Shown here one piece after another: positions 35,466-44,382 of a stretch of DNA of 64,000 nucleotides (position 1 is the first letter of the stretch; each line of letters begins with the position of its first letter). The translations under genes and the position numbers were made by a program. The notes under the pieces were generated by a model. That model was not told where the DNA came from, searched no databases, and was given only the letters and a program-made list of their open reading frames with translations. This DNA comes from Pedobacter frigiditerrae. Its GTDB lineage: Bacteria > Bacteroidota > Bacteroidia > Sphingobacteriales > Sphingobacteriaceae. The stretch lies in NCBI RefSeq assembly GCF_032678705.1, contig NZ_JAVTSS010000002.1:1364001-1428000 (forward strand). The letters run 5' to 3'.

Positions 35466-37664
35466 TTGAAAAAATTCCCCTTCTATAAACAACCAGACCA
35501 AATGGATTGTGGCCCTATATGCTTACGTATGGTAGCTAAATATTATGGTAAAAATTTCAGTCTGCAACGGCTAAGGGAAATTGCTGGCATTAATAGGGAA
35601 GGCGTTTCACTTTTAGGTATTAGTGAAGCTGCAGAAAAGATTGGTTTTAGAACAATGAGTTGCAAGTTAACCTTACAACAATTGCAACAAACAGAATTGC
35701 CAGCCATTTTGCACTGGGGGCAAAACCATTTTGTCATAGCCCATCCCCAACCTTTCCCAAAGGGAAGGGGACGTAAAGGTGCCTATTGGTATATCGCAGA
35801 TCCTGCAAAAGGTTTAATTAAATATACTGAGGCAGAGTTTTTGAAACATTGGTTAAGCGATAACAATTATGGTATAGCATTAATACTTAGCCCAACACCA
35901 GCATTTTACGAGCAGGAGGGAGATAAAACAGCAGGCTTAGATTTTAGTTATCTGTTACGCTATTTGTACCGTTATAAACAATTGGTTATTCAATTATTTG
36001 TGGGTTTAGGCGTAGGTAGTTTATTGCAGTTAATTGTTCCTTTCCTTACCCAATCAATTGTAGATATAGGTATCAATACCCGCAACCTTAATTTTATTTA
36101 CATCATCCTCATTGCACAAACTATGCTCTTTTTGGGCCGGATGAGTGTAGATTTCATCAGGTCTTGGATTTTATTGCACATTAGCACTAGAATTAACATT
36201 TCCATTCTTACAGATTTCCTCATTAAGTTAATGAAGCTACCTATGAGTTTCTTCGATACCAAAATGACAGGAGATATCATGCAGCGGATGAACGACCAAA
36301 AACGAATAGAAAGTTTCTTGACGGGTACAACTTTAAACACCATTTTTTCTATGTTTAATTTGGTGGTGTTTACAGGCGTATTGGCCTATTTTAATGTAAA
36401 TATCTTTTTCATTTTTTTGGTAAGCAGTGTTTTGTATTCCCTCTGGGTAATTGCATTTTTAAAAAGGCGCAGGGAGTTAGATTTTAAACGTTTTGATATT
36501 TCTGCTAAAAACCAGAGTAGTATGGTGCAACTCATCAATGGGATGCAAGAAATTAAACTGAACAATTGCGAACAACAAAAACGCTGGGAATGGGAACACC
36601 TGCAAGCTGGTTTGTTCAGGTTTAGTATTAAAAGCCTTTCGCTGGGGCAAATACAACAAGCAGGTGCTTTTTTTATTAATGAGGGTAAAAATATCATCAT
36701 TACGTTTTTGGTGGCAAAATCTGTTATTGATGGAAATTTAACCTTGGGCGGAATGATGGCTATACAATACATTGTTGGTCAGGTAAATAGTCCAATTGAA
36801 CAACTATTAGGCTTTATCCAACAATTGCAAGATGCCAAAATTAGCTTAGAGCGTTTAAATGAAATACACCAAATGGAAGATGAAGAACCATTGGACAAAG
36901 TGTTCTTAAAGGAGTTGCCCAATAACAAAACCATTAGCATTAACAATTTAAGCTTTACCTACCCAGGCGCAGGTAACGAGCTTGTGCTTAAAGGCATCAA
37001 TTTAAATATCCCAGAAGGAAAAACGACTGCCATTGTAGGTATGAGCGGGAGCGGCAAAACCACTATCTTAAAACTATTGTTAAGGTTTTATACGCCACAA
37101 AAAGGGGAATTAAAAGTTGGTGTAACTAATTTAGATCAAATAAGTTATAGGTATTGGCGAGGCAAATGTGGTACGGTTATGCAAGATGGTTTTATCTTTT
37201 CTGATACCATTGCAAAAAATATTGCAGTGGCAGATGATTACCCTAATTCGGATAAATTACAACATGCCATAAAAATGGCCAATATTAACGATTTAATTGA
37301 AGGTCTACCTTTGGGCTTAAATACCAAGATTGGTGCAGAAGGTAACGGAATTAGTGCAGGGCAAAAGCAACGCATCTTAATAGCTAGGGCAGTTTATAAA
37401 AATCCAGAATACATCTTTTTTGATGAAGCCACTAACTCGCTCGATGCTAATAACGAAAGCATCATCATGCAAAACCTAGAAGAATTTTTTAAAGGTAAAA
37501 CCGTAGTGGTGGTGGCGCATAGGTTAAGTACCGTAAAAAATGCAGACAATATTGTTGTACTTGACAAGGGTGTGATTATAGAGCAAGGAACGCATGCCGA
37601 ATTAACAAAGAGTAAAGGAGAATATTATCAATTAGTTAAAAATCAATTAGAGTTGGGGGAATAA
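35466..37664 (+). CDS. peptidase-containing ABC transporter (C39 protease-exporter)
   Basis: This 732-residue protein joins three modules. An N-terminal C39 cysteine protease (1-~135) has catalytic Cys15 (QMDCGP), His88 (QNHFVI) and Asp112 (IADPAKG). A six-helix ABC export domain covers about 160-450. The ATPase has Walker A GMSGSGKTT (~524), signature ISAGQKQR and Walker B YIFFDEATNSLD (~648). It cleaves double-glycine leaders and exports the cores, here most likely precursors A and B. Residues ~94-105 (PQPFPKGRGRKG) form an extra loop between the catalytic His and Asp strands, encoded by a palindromic repeat that recurs after the gene. The start is TTG at 35466, and the HlyD partner follows. 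Confidence 0.95.
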   Translation: MKKFPFYKQPDQMDCGPICLRMVAKYYGKNFSLQRLREIAGINREGVSLLGISEAAEKIGFRTMSCKLTLQQLQQTELPAILHWGQNHFVIAHPQPFPKGRGRKGAYWYIADPAKGLIKYTEAEFLKHWLSDNNYGIALILSPTPAFYEQEGDKTAGLDFSYLLRYLYRYKQLVIQLFVGLGVGSLLQLIVPFLTQSIVDIGINTRNLNFIYIILIAQTMLFLGRMSVDFIRSWILLHISTRINISILTDFLIKLMKLPMSFFDTKMTGDIMQRMNDQKRIESFLTGTTLNTIFSMFNLVVFTGVLAYFNVNIFFIFLVSSVLYSLWVIAFLKRRRELDFKRFDISAKNQSSMVQLINGMQEIKLNNCEQQKRWEWEHLQAGLFRFSIKSLSLGQIQQAGAFFINEGKNIIITFLVAKSVIDGNLTLGGMMAIQYIVGQVNSPIEQLLGFIQQLQDAKISLERLNEIHQMEDEEPLDKVFLKELPNNKTISINNLSFTYPGAGNELVLKGINLNIPEGKTTAIVGMSGSGKTTILKLLLRFYTPQKGELKVGVTNLDQISYRYWRGKCGTVMQDGFIFSDTIAKNIAVADDYPNSDKLQHAIKMANINDLIEGLPLGLNTKIGAEGNGISAGQKQRILIARAVYKNPEYIFFDEATNSLDANNESIIMQNLEEFFKGKTVVVVAHRLSTVKNADNIVVLDKGVIIEQGTHAELTKSKGEYYQLVKNQLELGE
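35739..35771 (+). repeat. palindromic repeat inserted in frame within the C39 domain
   Basis: GCCCATCCCCAACC plus TTTCCCAAAGGGAAGGGGA is almost identical over its first 29 bases to 37668-37700, which is non-coding. The core TTCCC-AAA-GGGAA is a hairpin. Translated here it adds about a dozen residues of unusual composition (PQPFPKGRGRKG). Confidence 0.7.
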
Positions 37665-37667
37665 GGA

Positions 37668-37700
37668 GCCCATCCCCAACCCTTCCCAAAGGGAAGAGAG
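37668..37700 (+). repeat. palindromic repeat, intergenic copy
   Basis: GCCCATCCCCAACCC plus TTCCCAAAGGGAAGAGAG lies 3 bases after the transporter stop and 25 bases before the HlyD start. It is the non-coding counterpart of 35739-35771 in the same orientation. Confidence 0.7.
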
Positions 37701-37725
37701 TGCAAAGTTTAAAAAAAAATAAATT

Positions 37726-39018
37726 ATGCCAATAGAACAAGAATTAATATATCAGAGTAGCGAAGAAGTTAATGAAATCATTACCGCAGTACCGTCTTGG
37801 ATATTGAGAAGAGGTATTGCACTAATTTTTTTGATATTGGTTATGATTATTGCATTATCGGCTTTTATTCGTTACCCAGATATAGTTAAGACATCATTGA
37901 AAGTAAATTCCTTGAATTCGCCTAAGGGGGTTATTGCCCACCAAGCTGGTAAGCTGGTTGAAATATTGGTTAAGGATAATGAAATGGTTAAGGATAAACA
38001 AGCATTGGCTTTTATAGAAAGTACGGCCATACATACCGATGTGCTCAGCTTTTCTGAAAAATTAAAATCATTACAGGATAAGCTGAATGACGCACAAGCA
38101 ATAACAGCTAAAGACCTTGAGACTAAAGGTTTAAATTTAGGCGAGTTGCAGAATAGTTATCAATCCTTTTACCAAGAATACTTGGCGTTTATCAATACTC
38201 AAAATGGAGGTTTTTATTTAACACAGAAAACCTATTTAGAGAACGATTTATTGGAGATACGGAAGCTGCAAAAGCAAATCAATCAACAGCAAAAAATACA
38301 GCAACAAGAATATGCCAATGCAGAAGAGGAATATAAGGCCTATCAAAAATTGAAGAGCAAGAACGTTATTTCAAATAGCGAATTTAAACAGCAAGAGAAT
38401 AAATACCTTTCCAGTAAATACCCATTGCAACAATCTGCAACTGCCTTACTCAATAATAATTCGGCTTATTTGGCAAAGGAAAAAGAGGTGGCTACTTTAA
38501 ACAATACCATAAAGGAACAACAATCTAAATTTAGGCAGGCATTAAGTACGATGATGAATGAAACAGATGGCTGGATCATGAAATATGTGGTCTTGTCGCC
38601 CTTGGCTGGTCGTGTTGGTTATGCGGGTATTTTGCAAGAAAACCAAAATGTAAACCTTAATCAAGAGCTCTTCATCGTTAACCCTGGCAACACTAATTTT
38701 TTTGGAGAAGTTCAAATACCTCAATATAATATGGGAAAGGTAAGCTTGGGTCAACGAACCTTAATTAAGATGCGAAGCTTTCCATTTGAGGAATATGGCA
38801 TCATAAATGGAAAGATCAGTTACATTACAGATGCTGCCCTAAAGGATAGCGTATTTGTGGCAAAGATAGATTTTACCAATTTCGAGCAGAAAGACAGCAC
38901 ACATCCCATCGTGCTAAAAACAGGGATGATGGCTGATGCCGAAATCATAACAAGAGAAAGTTCTCTTCTGCAAAGATTTATAAGGAATATGACCAAGATG
39001 CTGGATGGGGGAAGGTAG
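37726..39018 (+). CDS. HlyD-family periplasmic adaptor subunit
   Basis: The 430-residue protein has one N-terminal membrane helix (about 30-48, GIALIFLILVMIIALSAFI). A lipoyl-like hairpin (KGVIAHQAGKLVEILVKDNE) and a long coiled coil (about 105-265; many Q, K and E) follow. A second lipoyl half and beta domain (LSPLAGRVGYAGILQENQNV) completes the HlyD plan. Such membrane-fusion proteins link a C39 ABC exporter to an outer-membrane channel. It lies 61 bases after the transporter gene and ends the cluster. No TolC-like gene is present, so the outer-membrane part must be encoded elsewhere. Confidence 0.93.
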   Translation: MPIEQELIYQSSEEVNEIITAVPSWILRRGIALIFLILVMIIALSAFIRYPDIVKTSLKVNSLNSPKGVIAHQAGKLVEILVKDNEMVKDKQALAFIESTAIHTDVLSFSEKLKSLQDKLNDAQAITAKDLETKGLNLGELQNSYQSFYQEYLAFINTQNGGFYLTQKTYLENDLLEIRKLQKQINQQQKIQQQEYANAEEEYKAYQKLKSKNVISNSEFKQQENKYLSSKYPLQQSATALLNNNSAYLAKEKEVATLNNTIKEQQSKFRQALSTMMNETDGWIMKYVVLSPLAGRVGYAGILQENQNVNLNQELFIVNPGNTNFFGEVQIPQYNMGKVSLGQRTLIKMRSFPFEEYGIINGKISYITDAALKDSVFVAKIDFTNFEQKDSTHPIVLKTGMMADAEIITRESSLLQRFIRNMTKMLDGGR

Positions 39019-39062
39019 TTTGAAATTGAATTGCTTTTGATTTCAAGCCCTAAGCTCCAAGC

Positions 39063-39104
39063 AGATTGCTTCGCTCTGTGAAAAACAGAAGCTCGCAATG
39101 ACGA
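39063..39104. repeat. partial GTCATTGCGAG-type repeat
   Basis: AGATTGCTTCGCTCTGTG followed by GAAGCTCGCAATGACGA is a shortened relative of the complete palindrome at 56781-56852. It lies between the converging HlyD and E1 genes. Confidence 0.6.
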
Positions 39105-39107
39105 AAC

Positions 39108-41084
39108 CTAATACCCCAATAATTTGCTTACTTTTTCTCCCAACCTGCTTTTCGCTAAAAAACTATCTTCCAGTACTTTACTCATTGGTATGGCTGTATC
39201 TAAACTGGCACAACGCATAACAGGGGCATCCAAGTATTCAAAACAATTTTCTGAAATCCAAGCAGATAGTTCGGCGCCAAAGCCAGAGCTTAAAGTGTCT
39301 TCGTGTAAAATGATTACCCTTCCAGTCGCTTTAATGGCATTTGCAACGGCTTCTTTATCCCAAGGTTGTAAGCTTACTAAATCCACCAATGTGGCAGAAA
39401 TTTCGGGATGATTATTTAGATATTCTAAAGCCCAATGTACACCTAAACCATAGGTGATGATGCTTAATTGTTCACCTTGTTTTAACACATTGGCTTTCCC
39501 AATTTCTACGGTATAATAGCCGTCGGGAACTAACCCGCTTAAGCTGCGGTATAAATATTTATGTTCAAAATATATAACAGGGTTTGGGTCTTCGATGGCT
39601 GCAATTAACAAGCCTTTTGCATCATAAGGAAAAGCAGGATAAACAACTTTTAAGCCTGGAGTTTTAGTAAACCAAGCTTCATTACTTTGTGAGTGAAATG
39701 GACCTGCACCTGTTCCAGCTCCCGTTGGCATCCGAACTACAACATCTGCTTTTTCTCCCCAACGATAATGAGTTTTTGCCAAATTATTCACAATCTGATT
39801 AAAGCCACAGGTTACAAAATCTGCAAATTGCATTTCCACTACAGCTTTATAACCATTTATAGAAAGACCTAAACCAGCACCAACAATAGCAGATTCGCAG
39901 ATTGGGGTATTGCGAACTCTAGCTTTGCCAAACTCCGATAAAAAACCTTCAGTTATTTTAAATGCACCACCATATTCTGCAATATCTTGTCCCATGATAA
40001 CTAAATTATCGTAGCGTAACATTCCTTCTCGCAATCCTTCCGTTATCGCATCTAGGTATCTTTTCTCAGTTTTATTTTCGCTCGGAAGAGTTTCTTTATA
40101 GATGTGAGACGCAAACATATCATCCAACTCTGTGGTATTATTTGCTATTGGTTCTTCCTCAATAAAAGCAGCTTCGACTTCTTGTTCAATGTCAGATTTG
40201 AATCCACTTTTTATGCTTGCAATTATATCTTCATTTAAAATCTTTTCAGCTATTAAGAATTTCTCGAAATTTTTAATAGGGTCTTTTTGTTCCCAAGTAT
40301 CAAACAAATGTTGAGGAACGTATTTGGTACCTGAAGCTTCTTCATGGCCTCGCATCCTAAAGGTCAAACACTCTATTAAAACTGGTCTCGGATTTTCCCT
40401 GATGCTTTTGGCAACTTCAGAAATCTTATCATAAACTTCTAAAATATTATTGCCATCAATTTGAATTCCCTCGATACCATAACCAATTGCTCTATCTACT
40501 AAATGTTTGCAATTAAATTGCTCGTTAATAGGAGTTGATAAACCGTAACCATTGTTCTCAATTAAAAAGATAACTGGTAAATTCCAAACTGACGCCACAT
40601 TAATAGCTTCGTGAAAATCTCCTTCGCTAGTTGCACCTTCTCCAGTAAAAACTAAAGTTGCATTTTTTCTGTTGGCTATTAAATCTGCCAATGCAATCCC
40701 ATCGGCTAACGCCATTTGCGGACCTAAATGGGAAATCATTCCAATGATTTTATAATCTTGCGTGCCAAAATGGAAAGAACGATCACGGCCTTTAGTAAAG
40801 CCAGATATTTTACCTTGCCATTGCGCCATCAGTTTTTTAAGCGGAATATTTCTACTGGTAAACACACCCAGGTTGCGGTGCATCGGCAAGATATATTCAT
40901 CGCCCTGCATGGCCAAAGTACTGCCAACGGCGATGGCTTCTTGCCCAATTCCAGAAAACCATTTGCCAATTCGACCTTGACGCAAAAGAATGAGCATTTT
41001 TTCTTCTACCATCCTTGGATAAAGTAATATTTTGTAAAGCGCTAAAAGGCTTGCATCATCTTTATCTTTCCTGTCGAACTGCAT
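39108..41084 (-). CDS. 2-oxoacid dehydrogenase E1, fused alpha and beta subunits
   Basis: This 658-residue fusion has an alpha part (about 1-320) with the thiamine diphosphate motif GEGATSEGDFHEAINVAS through IENNGYG and RMRGHEEASG. The beta part (about 340-658) has IMGQDIAEYGGAFKITEG, RMPTGAGTGAGPFHSQSNEA and HEDTLSSGFGAELSA. Such E1 enzymes decarboxylate pyruvate or branched-chain 2-oxoacids and acylate the lipoyl E2. Branched-chain (2-oxoisovalerate) specificity seems most likely from the overall style, but pyruvate cannot be excluded. E2 and E3 genes are not adjacent. Single-chain alpha-beta E1s are common in Bacteroidota. Confidence 0.92.
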   Translation of the reverse strand: MQFDRKDKDDASLLALYKILLYPRMVEEKMLILLRQGRIGKWFSGIGQEAIAVGSTLAMQGDEYILPMHRNLGVFTSRNIPLKKLMAQWQGKISGFTKGRDRSFHFGTQDYKIIGMISHLGPQMALADGIALADLIANRKNATLVFTGEGATSEGDFHEAINVASVWNLPVIFLIENNGYGLSTPINEQFNCKHLVDRAIGYGIEGIQIDGNNILEVYDKISEVAKSIRENPRPVLIECLTFRMRGHEEASGTKYVPQHLFDTWEQKDPIKNFEKFLIAEKILNEDIIASIKSGFKSDIEQEVEAAFIEEEPIANNTTELDDMFASHIYKETLPSENKTEKRYLDAITEGLREGMLRYDNLVIMGQDIAEYGGAFKITEGFLSEFGKARVRNTPICESAIVGAGLGLSINGYKAVVEMQFADFVTCGFNQIVNNLAKTHYRWGEKADVVVRMPTGAGTGAGPFHSQSNEAWFTKTPGLKVVYPAFPYDAKGLLIAAIEDPNPVIYFEHKYLYRSLSGLVPDGYYTVEIGKANVLKQGEQLSIITYGLGVHWALEYLNNHPEISATLVDLVSLQPWDKEAVANAIKATGRVIILHEDTLSSGFGAELSAWISENCFEYLDAPVMRCASLDTAIPMSKVLEDSFLAKSRLGEKVSKLLGY

Positions 41085-41124
41085 ATTTGGTTAATATTAG
41101 TGTTTCGTTTTAATTTAGGGATTT

Positions 41125-41202
41125 TCTCAACTCAAAACTCCCAACTCAAAACTTGAATGTTTACTCAAGATTCCTGACTTACGACTCAGGACTCTGGACT
41201 TT
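41125..41202. repeat. low-complexity ACTCAAAACTCCC-type tandem region
   Basis: Degenerate repeats of ACTCA/ACTCC units (CTCAACTCAAAACTCCCAAC, then ACTCAGGACTCTGGACT) lie downstream of the LutB-like gene and run into its last codons. Similar stretches are at 56223-56255 and 60907-60931. Confidence 0.5.
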
Positions 41203-42579
41203 TTTAGATTCTTCCCATTGCTTAGAGAAAGATTTCTCAGCTATTTCTGGCATATCACGATATTTTCCCCAGCTCTTTTTAAAGAATTGTTTAAGGAAGA
41301 AATTTTTCATCTTACCGCCAACAAAGTCCATTAGCGAACGTTTTTTCATTCCTTTTTTCCACAGGCTCCAACCAATATCTTCTTTTTTGGTATTGATATG
41401 CTCAGTGGCAGCGTCTCTTCTATTTAAGAGCAACATTTTATGGATATCGATTTTAACTGGGCAAACTTCAGAACATTTTCCGCAGAGACTAGAAGCATAA
41501 CTTAAATGTTTAAAGTCTTTCATCCCTTTAAAATGGGGAGTGATGATCGAGCCAATCGGACCGCTATAAGTTGTATTATAAGTATGACCGCCTATATTTT
41601 TATAAACAGGACAAGCATTTAAACAAGCTCCACAACGAATGCAATAAAGTGCTTGTCTTTGTTCTTTCTGAGCTAATAGATTAGTTCTGCCATTATCTAA
41701 AAGGATAACATACATTTCTTCTGGCCCATCAGTTTCATTTGCTTGCCTCGGACCTGTTAAAATGCTATTATAAACCGTTAAGTTCTGACCAGTTCCATGG
41801 CTTGCTAATAGTGGCCAAAATAGATCTAAATCTGCAATGGATGGAATTACCTTTTCAATGCCAACAATGGCGATATGAATTTTAGGAAAAGTAGTGCATA
41901 AACGAGCGTTGCCTTCATTTTCCGTTAAGGCGATACTTCCAGTGTCTGCAATCAAAAAATTCCCTCCAGATATACCAATGTCGGCTTGCAGGTATTTCTC
42001 TCTTAGTAGCTCTCTCGCTTTTTGAACTAATTGTGGTGGTGTAGCATCTATCGGTGTTCCAAATTTTTCATGAAACAATTGTGCAATTTCTTCCTTGCTT
42101 AAATGCATAGCTGGCGTTACAATGTGATAAGGTTTTTGACCTAACAATTGCACAATGTATTCGCCTAAATCGCTCTCTAAAGACTCAATCCCATGCTGTT
42201 CTAGAAACTCATTGATATGAATTTCTTCTGTAGTCATAGATTTAGATTTGATGACACTTTTGCCGCCATTTTTTTGGATGATATTCAGAATTTCTCTTTG
42301 AGCTTCTTCCACATCATTTGCCCAAATTACCTTTCCTCCACGTTTCTGAAAGTTAGATTCAAATTCAGGTAAAAACTTGTCTAGGTTTTCCATTACACGC
42401 CATTTGATAACGTGTGCCTTTTTCTTTGATGCTTCTAGATTTTCGAATTTTGATAAACCCCTTTCAACCGCTACATTATATTTCCCAATGTTATGGTTTA
42501 TAGTTTTACGATGCGGTAAATCAAACGCCTTTTCATCAGCTTTTTCCAAAAATTCCTCAGCAATATTCATCATATTCAA
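41179..42579 (-). CDS. LutB-like iron-sulfur protein with LUD domain
   Basis: The protein is 466 residues. The N-terminal LUD domain (about 60-305; VVERG..., KSKSMTTEEI, GISGGNFLIADTGSIAL) is followed by two ferredoxin-like cluster motifs: CIRCGACLNACP (Cys313/316/319/323) and CGKCSEVCP (Cys366/369/373). This matches LutB (YkgF) of the LutABC L-lactate oxidation complex. No lutA or lutC is adjacent, so it may work with subunits encoded elsewhere or have another electron-transfer role. The start could be Met1, Met3 or Met4, all close together. The last residues (VQSPES) are encoded by low-complexity repeat sequence. Confidence 0.87.
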   Translation of the reverse strand: MNMMNIAEEFLEKADEKAFDLPHRKTINHNIGKYNVAVERGLSKFENLEASKKKAHVIKWRVMENLDKFLPEFESNFQKRGGKVIWANDVEEAQREILNIIQKNGGKSVIKSKSMTTEEIHINEFLEQHGIESLESDLGEYIVQLLGQKPYHIVTPAMHLSKEEIAQLFHEKFGTPIDATPPQLVQKARELLREKYLQADIGISGGNFLIADTGSIALTENEGNARLCTTFPKIHIAIVGIEKVIPSIADLDLFWPLLASHGTGQNLTVYNSILTGPRQANETDGPEEMYVILLDNGRTNLLAQKEQRQALYCIRCGACLNACPVYKNIGGHTYNTTYSGPIGSIITPHFKGMKDFKHLSYASSLCGKCSEVCPVKIDIHKMLLLNRRDAATEHINTKKEDIGWSLWKKGMKKRSLMDFVGGKMKNFFLKQFFKKSWGKYRDMPEIAEKSFSKQWEESKKVQSPES

Positions 42580-42588
42580 AGATACTAG

Positions 42589-42627
42589 AAAATGTAAAAG
42601 GGAAGATGTAAAATGTAAAGGGAATAG
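42589..42627. repeat. GGAAGATGTAAAATG-type low-complexity repeat
   Basis: AATGTAAAAGGGAAGATG and TAAAATGTAAAGGGAA repeat a short unit also present at 59411-59446 and 60870-60905. It lies in the gap before the LutB-like gene. Confidence 0.45.
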
Positions 42628-42630
42628 ACA

Positions 42631-42664
42631 AAAAAAATCCCGATAGCTTTTGACTATCGGGATT
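42631..42664 (-). terminator. Rho-independent terminator of the M28 peptidase gene
   Basis: On the minus strand AATCCCGATAG pairs perfectly with CTATCGGGATT (7-base loop) and is followed by TTTTTT. It is 17 bases downstream of the peptidase stop. Confidence 0.93.
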
Positions 42665-42681
42665 TGATATTTTAGATGAAC

Positions 42682-44328
42682 CTATTTTGTTTTAGGCGTA
42701 CCGTCTGCGTTTTTATCAACTACTGGTCTATTAGCTCTGTTAGCCAATTCCCAAGCAGTGTAAAAAGTTAAGTGCGCACGTTTTGCTAACAAATCAAAAT
42801 TGATTTTGCTAACCTCATCGCCAGGTCTGTGGTAATCTTGCTCTAACATTCCATCATAATAGAAAATAACAGGAATACCTAATTTAGCAAAGTTATAGTG
42901 GTCTGAACGATAGTAGATTTGTTGTGTGTCTTTTGGATCATCATATTTATAATCCAATTTCATTTTCGTGTAAGTTTCGTTTATTTGCTCACTCAATTTA
43001 CCTAGTTCAGTACTCAATTTAAATGAACCAACAGAGTAGATGTAGTTTGCACTATCTGGTTTGCCTAGATATTCTTCACCGACACGACCAATCATATCTG
43101 TATTTAAATCAGCAATTGTATTTTCTACTGGGAAAACTGGGTGCTCAGAATACCATTCAGAACCTAATAAACCTTTTTCCTCGCCAACTACAGTCATAAA
43201 TAAAATACTTCTTTTAGGACCTTTACCAGCTTTTTTCGCTTTAGCAAATGCTTCAGCCATTAATAATACGCCAGTTGTTCCTGAACCATCATCATCAGCA
43301 CCGTTGTTTACTTTATCTTTTGCATTAGGATCTGAAACCAAACCAATATGGTCATAGTGACTAGTAAGTACCAGGATTTCATTTTTTAGTTTTGGGTCAG
43401 AACCTTCTAAGAAACCTAAAACGTTTTCTGCTCTAACATCAGTTTCAACACTTTTAGCGCTAAATGCAACAGGTATATTTATAGCAACTGTAGCTGGTTT
43501 TTTACTTTCAGTGATTTTCTTTTTTATATCATCTAAATTGGTATTAACCGTAGCTAATAATTGGTTAGCAACAGCTGTTCCAATTACAATAACAGGTAAG
43601 CCTTGTGCTGATGACATGTTTTTAATTCTGTCTGCAGTTTTTAGGTATGGATTTCCATTTTGCAAAGCGTTTTTCAACCTTGGATCCATGTTATCAACGT
43701 TAGCGTTAATCACTAAAACACCTGCAGCTTTATTGTCTAATAGGTATTTAATTTTTGCTTGTTGACTACCAACGCTTGACATTGCACGACGACCACCAGT
43801 TTGTGGAGCTTGAGCAGGTGCAGTTGGATCGCCAGTTGCAAAAATCATTACAACTTTACCAGCAACATCTTGTCCTTCGTATTCATTAAATCCTTCTTTA
43901 TTTAAGCCGTAACCAGCAAATAAAACCGAAGTTGCTTTGATGTCATAACCAGTTGAGCTTACAGAAGCAGGAGTAATATAATAATCCTTAAGACTTTCTT
44001 TAGCTTGACCATTAATTGATAATACTGATTTAGACAAACTCAAAGAAGCATAACCTAGTTTCTGAAAATAAGGATCTGCGCTGTCTTTAACAGGCCCTTT
44101 TAAGCCAAAACTTTGAAATTGTTTTTTGATGTATTCAGCTGCCATCCAAGCACCTTTTTTACCAGTTTCTCTACCTTCATACTCATCTGATGCTAAAATT
44201 GATAAGTGATCGTAACCTCTCTTTTTATTGATGGTTTCACTGAATTTTACTGCATCAGCATTCTTCTGAGCTGCAGCACTCAAGCTAAGCGCTACTGCAA
44301 AGCCGGTGAATAAAAATATTTTTTTCAT
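42682..44328 (-). CDS. secreted M28-family zinc aminopeptidase with PA domain
   Basis: This 548-residue protein has a signal peptide ending near SAAAQ. A PA-like insert (about 130-290; SVLFAGYGLNKEGF, YLLDNKAAGVLVINA) is followed by the M28 peptidase core. Zinc ligands and catalytic residues are seen in LTSHYDHIG, NNGADDDGSGTTGV, VVGEEKGLLGSEWYS, NTDMIGR and YRSDHYNF. Family members remove N-terminal amino acids in the periplasm or outside the cell. The gene is monocistronic, with a strong terminator, and has a hairpin in its short leader (44343-44365). Confidence 0.92.
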   Translation of the reverse strand: MKKIFLFTGFAVALSLSAAAQKNADAVKFSETINKKRGYDHLSILASDEYEGRETGKKGAWMAAEYIKKQFQSFGLKGPVKDSADPYFQKLGYASLSLSKSVLSINGQAKESLKDYYITPASVSSTGYDIKATSVLFAGYGLNKEGFNEYEGQDVAGKVVMIFATGDPTAPAQAPQTGGRRAMSSVGSQQAKIKYLLDNKAAGVLVINANVDNMDPRLKNALQNGNPYLKTADRIKNMSSAQGLPVIVIGTAVANQLLATVNTNLDDIKKKITESKKPATVAINIPVAFSAKSVETDVRAENVLGFLEGSDPKLKNEILVLTSHYDHIGLVSDPNAKDKVNNGADDDGSGTTGVLLMAEAFAKAKKAGKGPKRSILFMTVVGEEKGLLGSEWYSEHPVFPVENTIADLNTDMIGRVGEEYLGKPDSANYIYSVGSFKLSTELGKLSEQINETYTKMKLDYKYDDPKDTQQIYYRSDHYNFAKLGIPVIFYYDGMLEQDYHRPGDEVSKINFDLLAKRAHLTFYTAWELANRANRPVVDKNADGTPKTK

Positions 44329-44342
44329 TAATGTTTGTTTTA

Positions 44343-44365
44343 ACTAGTGCGGTTTACTCACTAGT
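44343..44365 (-). promoter_or_regulatory. hairpin just upstream of the M28 peptidase start
   Basis: ACTAGTG and CACTAGT form a 7-bp perfect stem with a 9-base loop, ending 14 bases before the peptidase ATG. It could mask or expose the translation start, or be the tail of a weak terminator for rpiB. Confidence 0.35.
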
Positions 44366-44382
44366 GGGTTTTATAATTTTTG

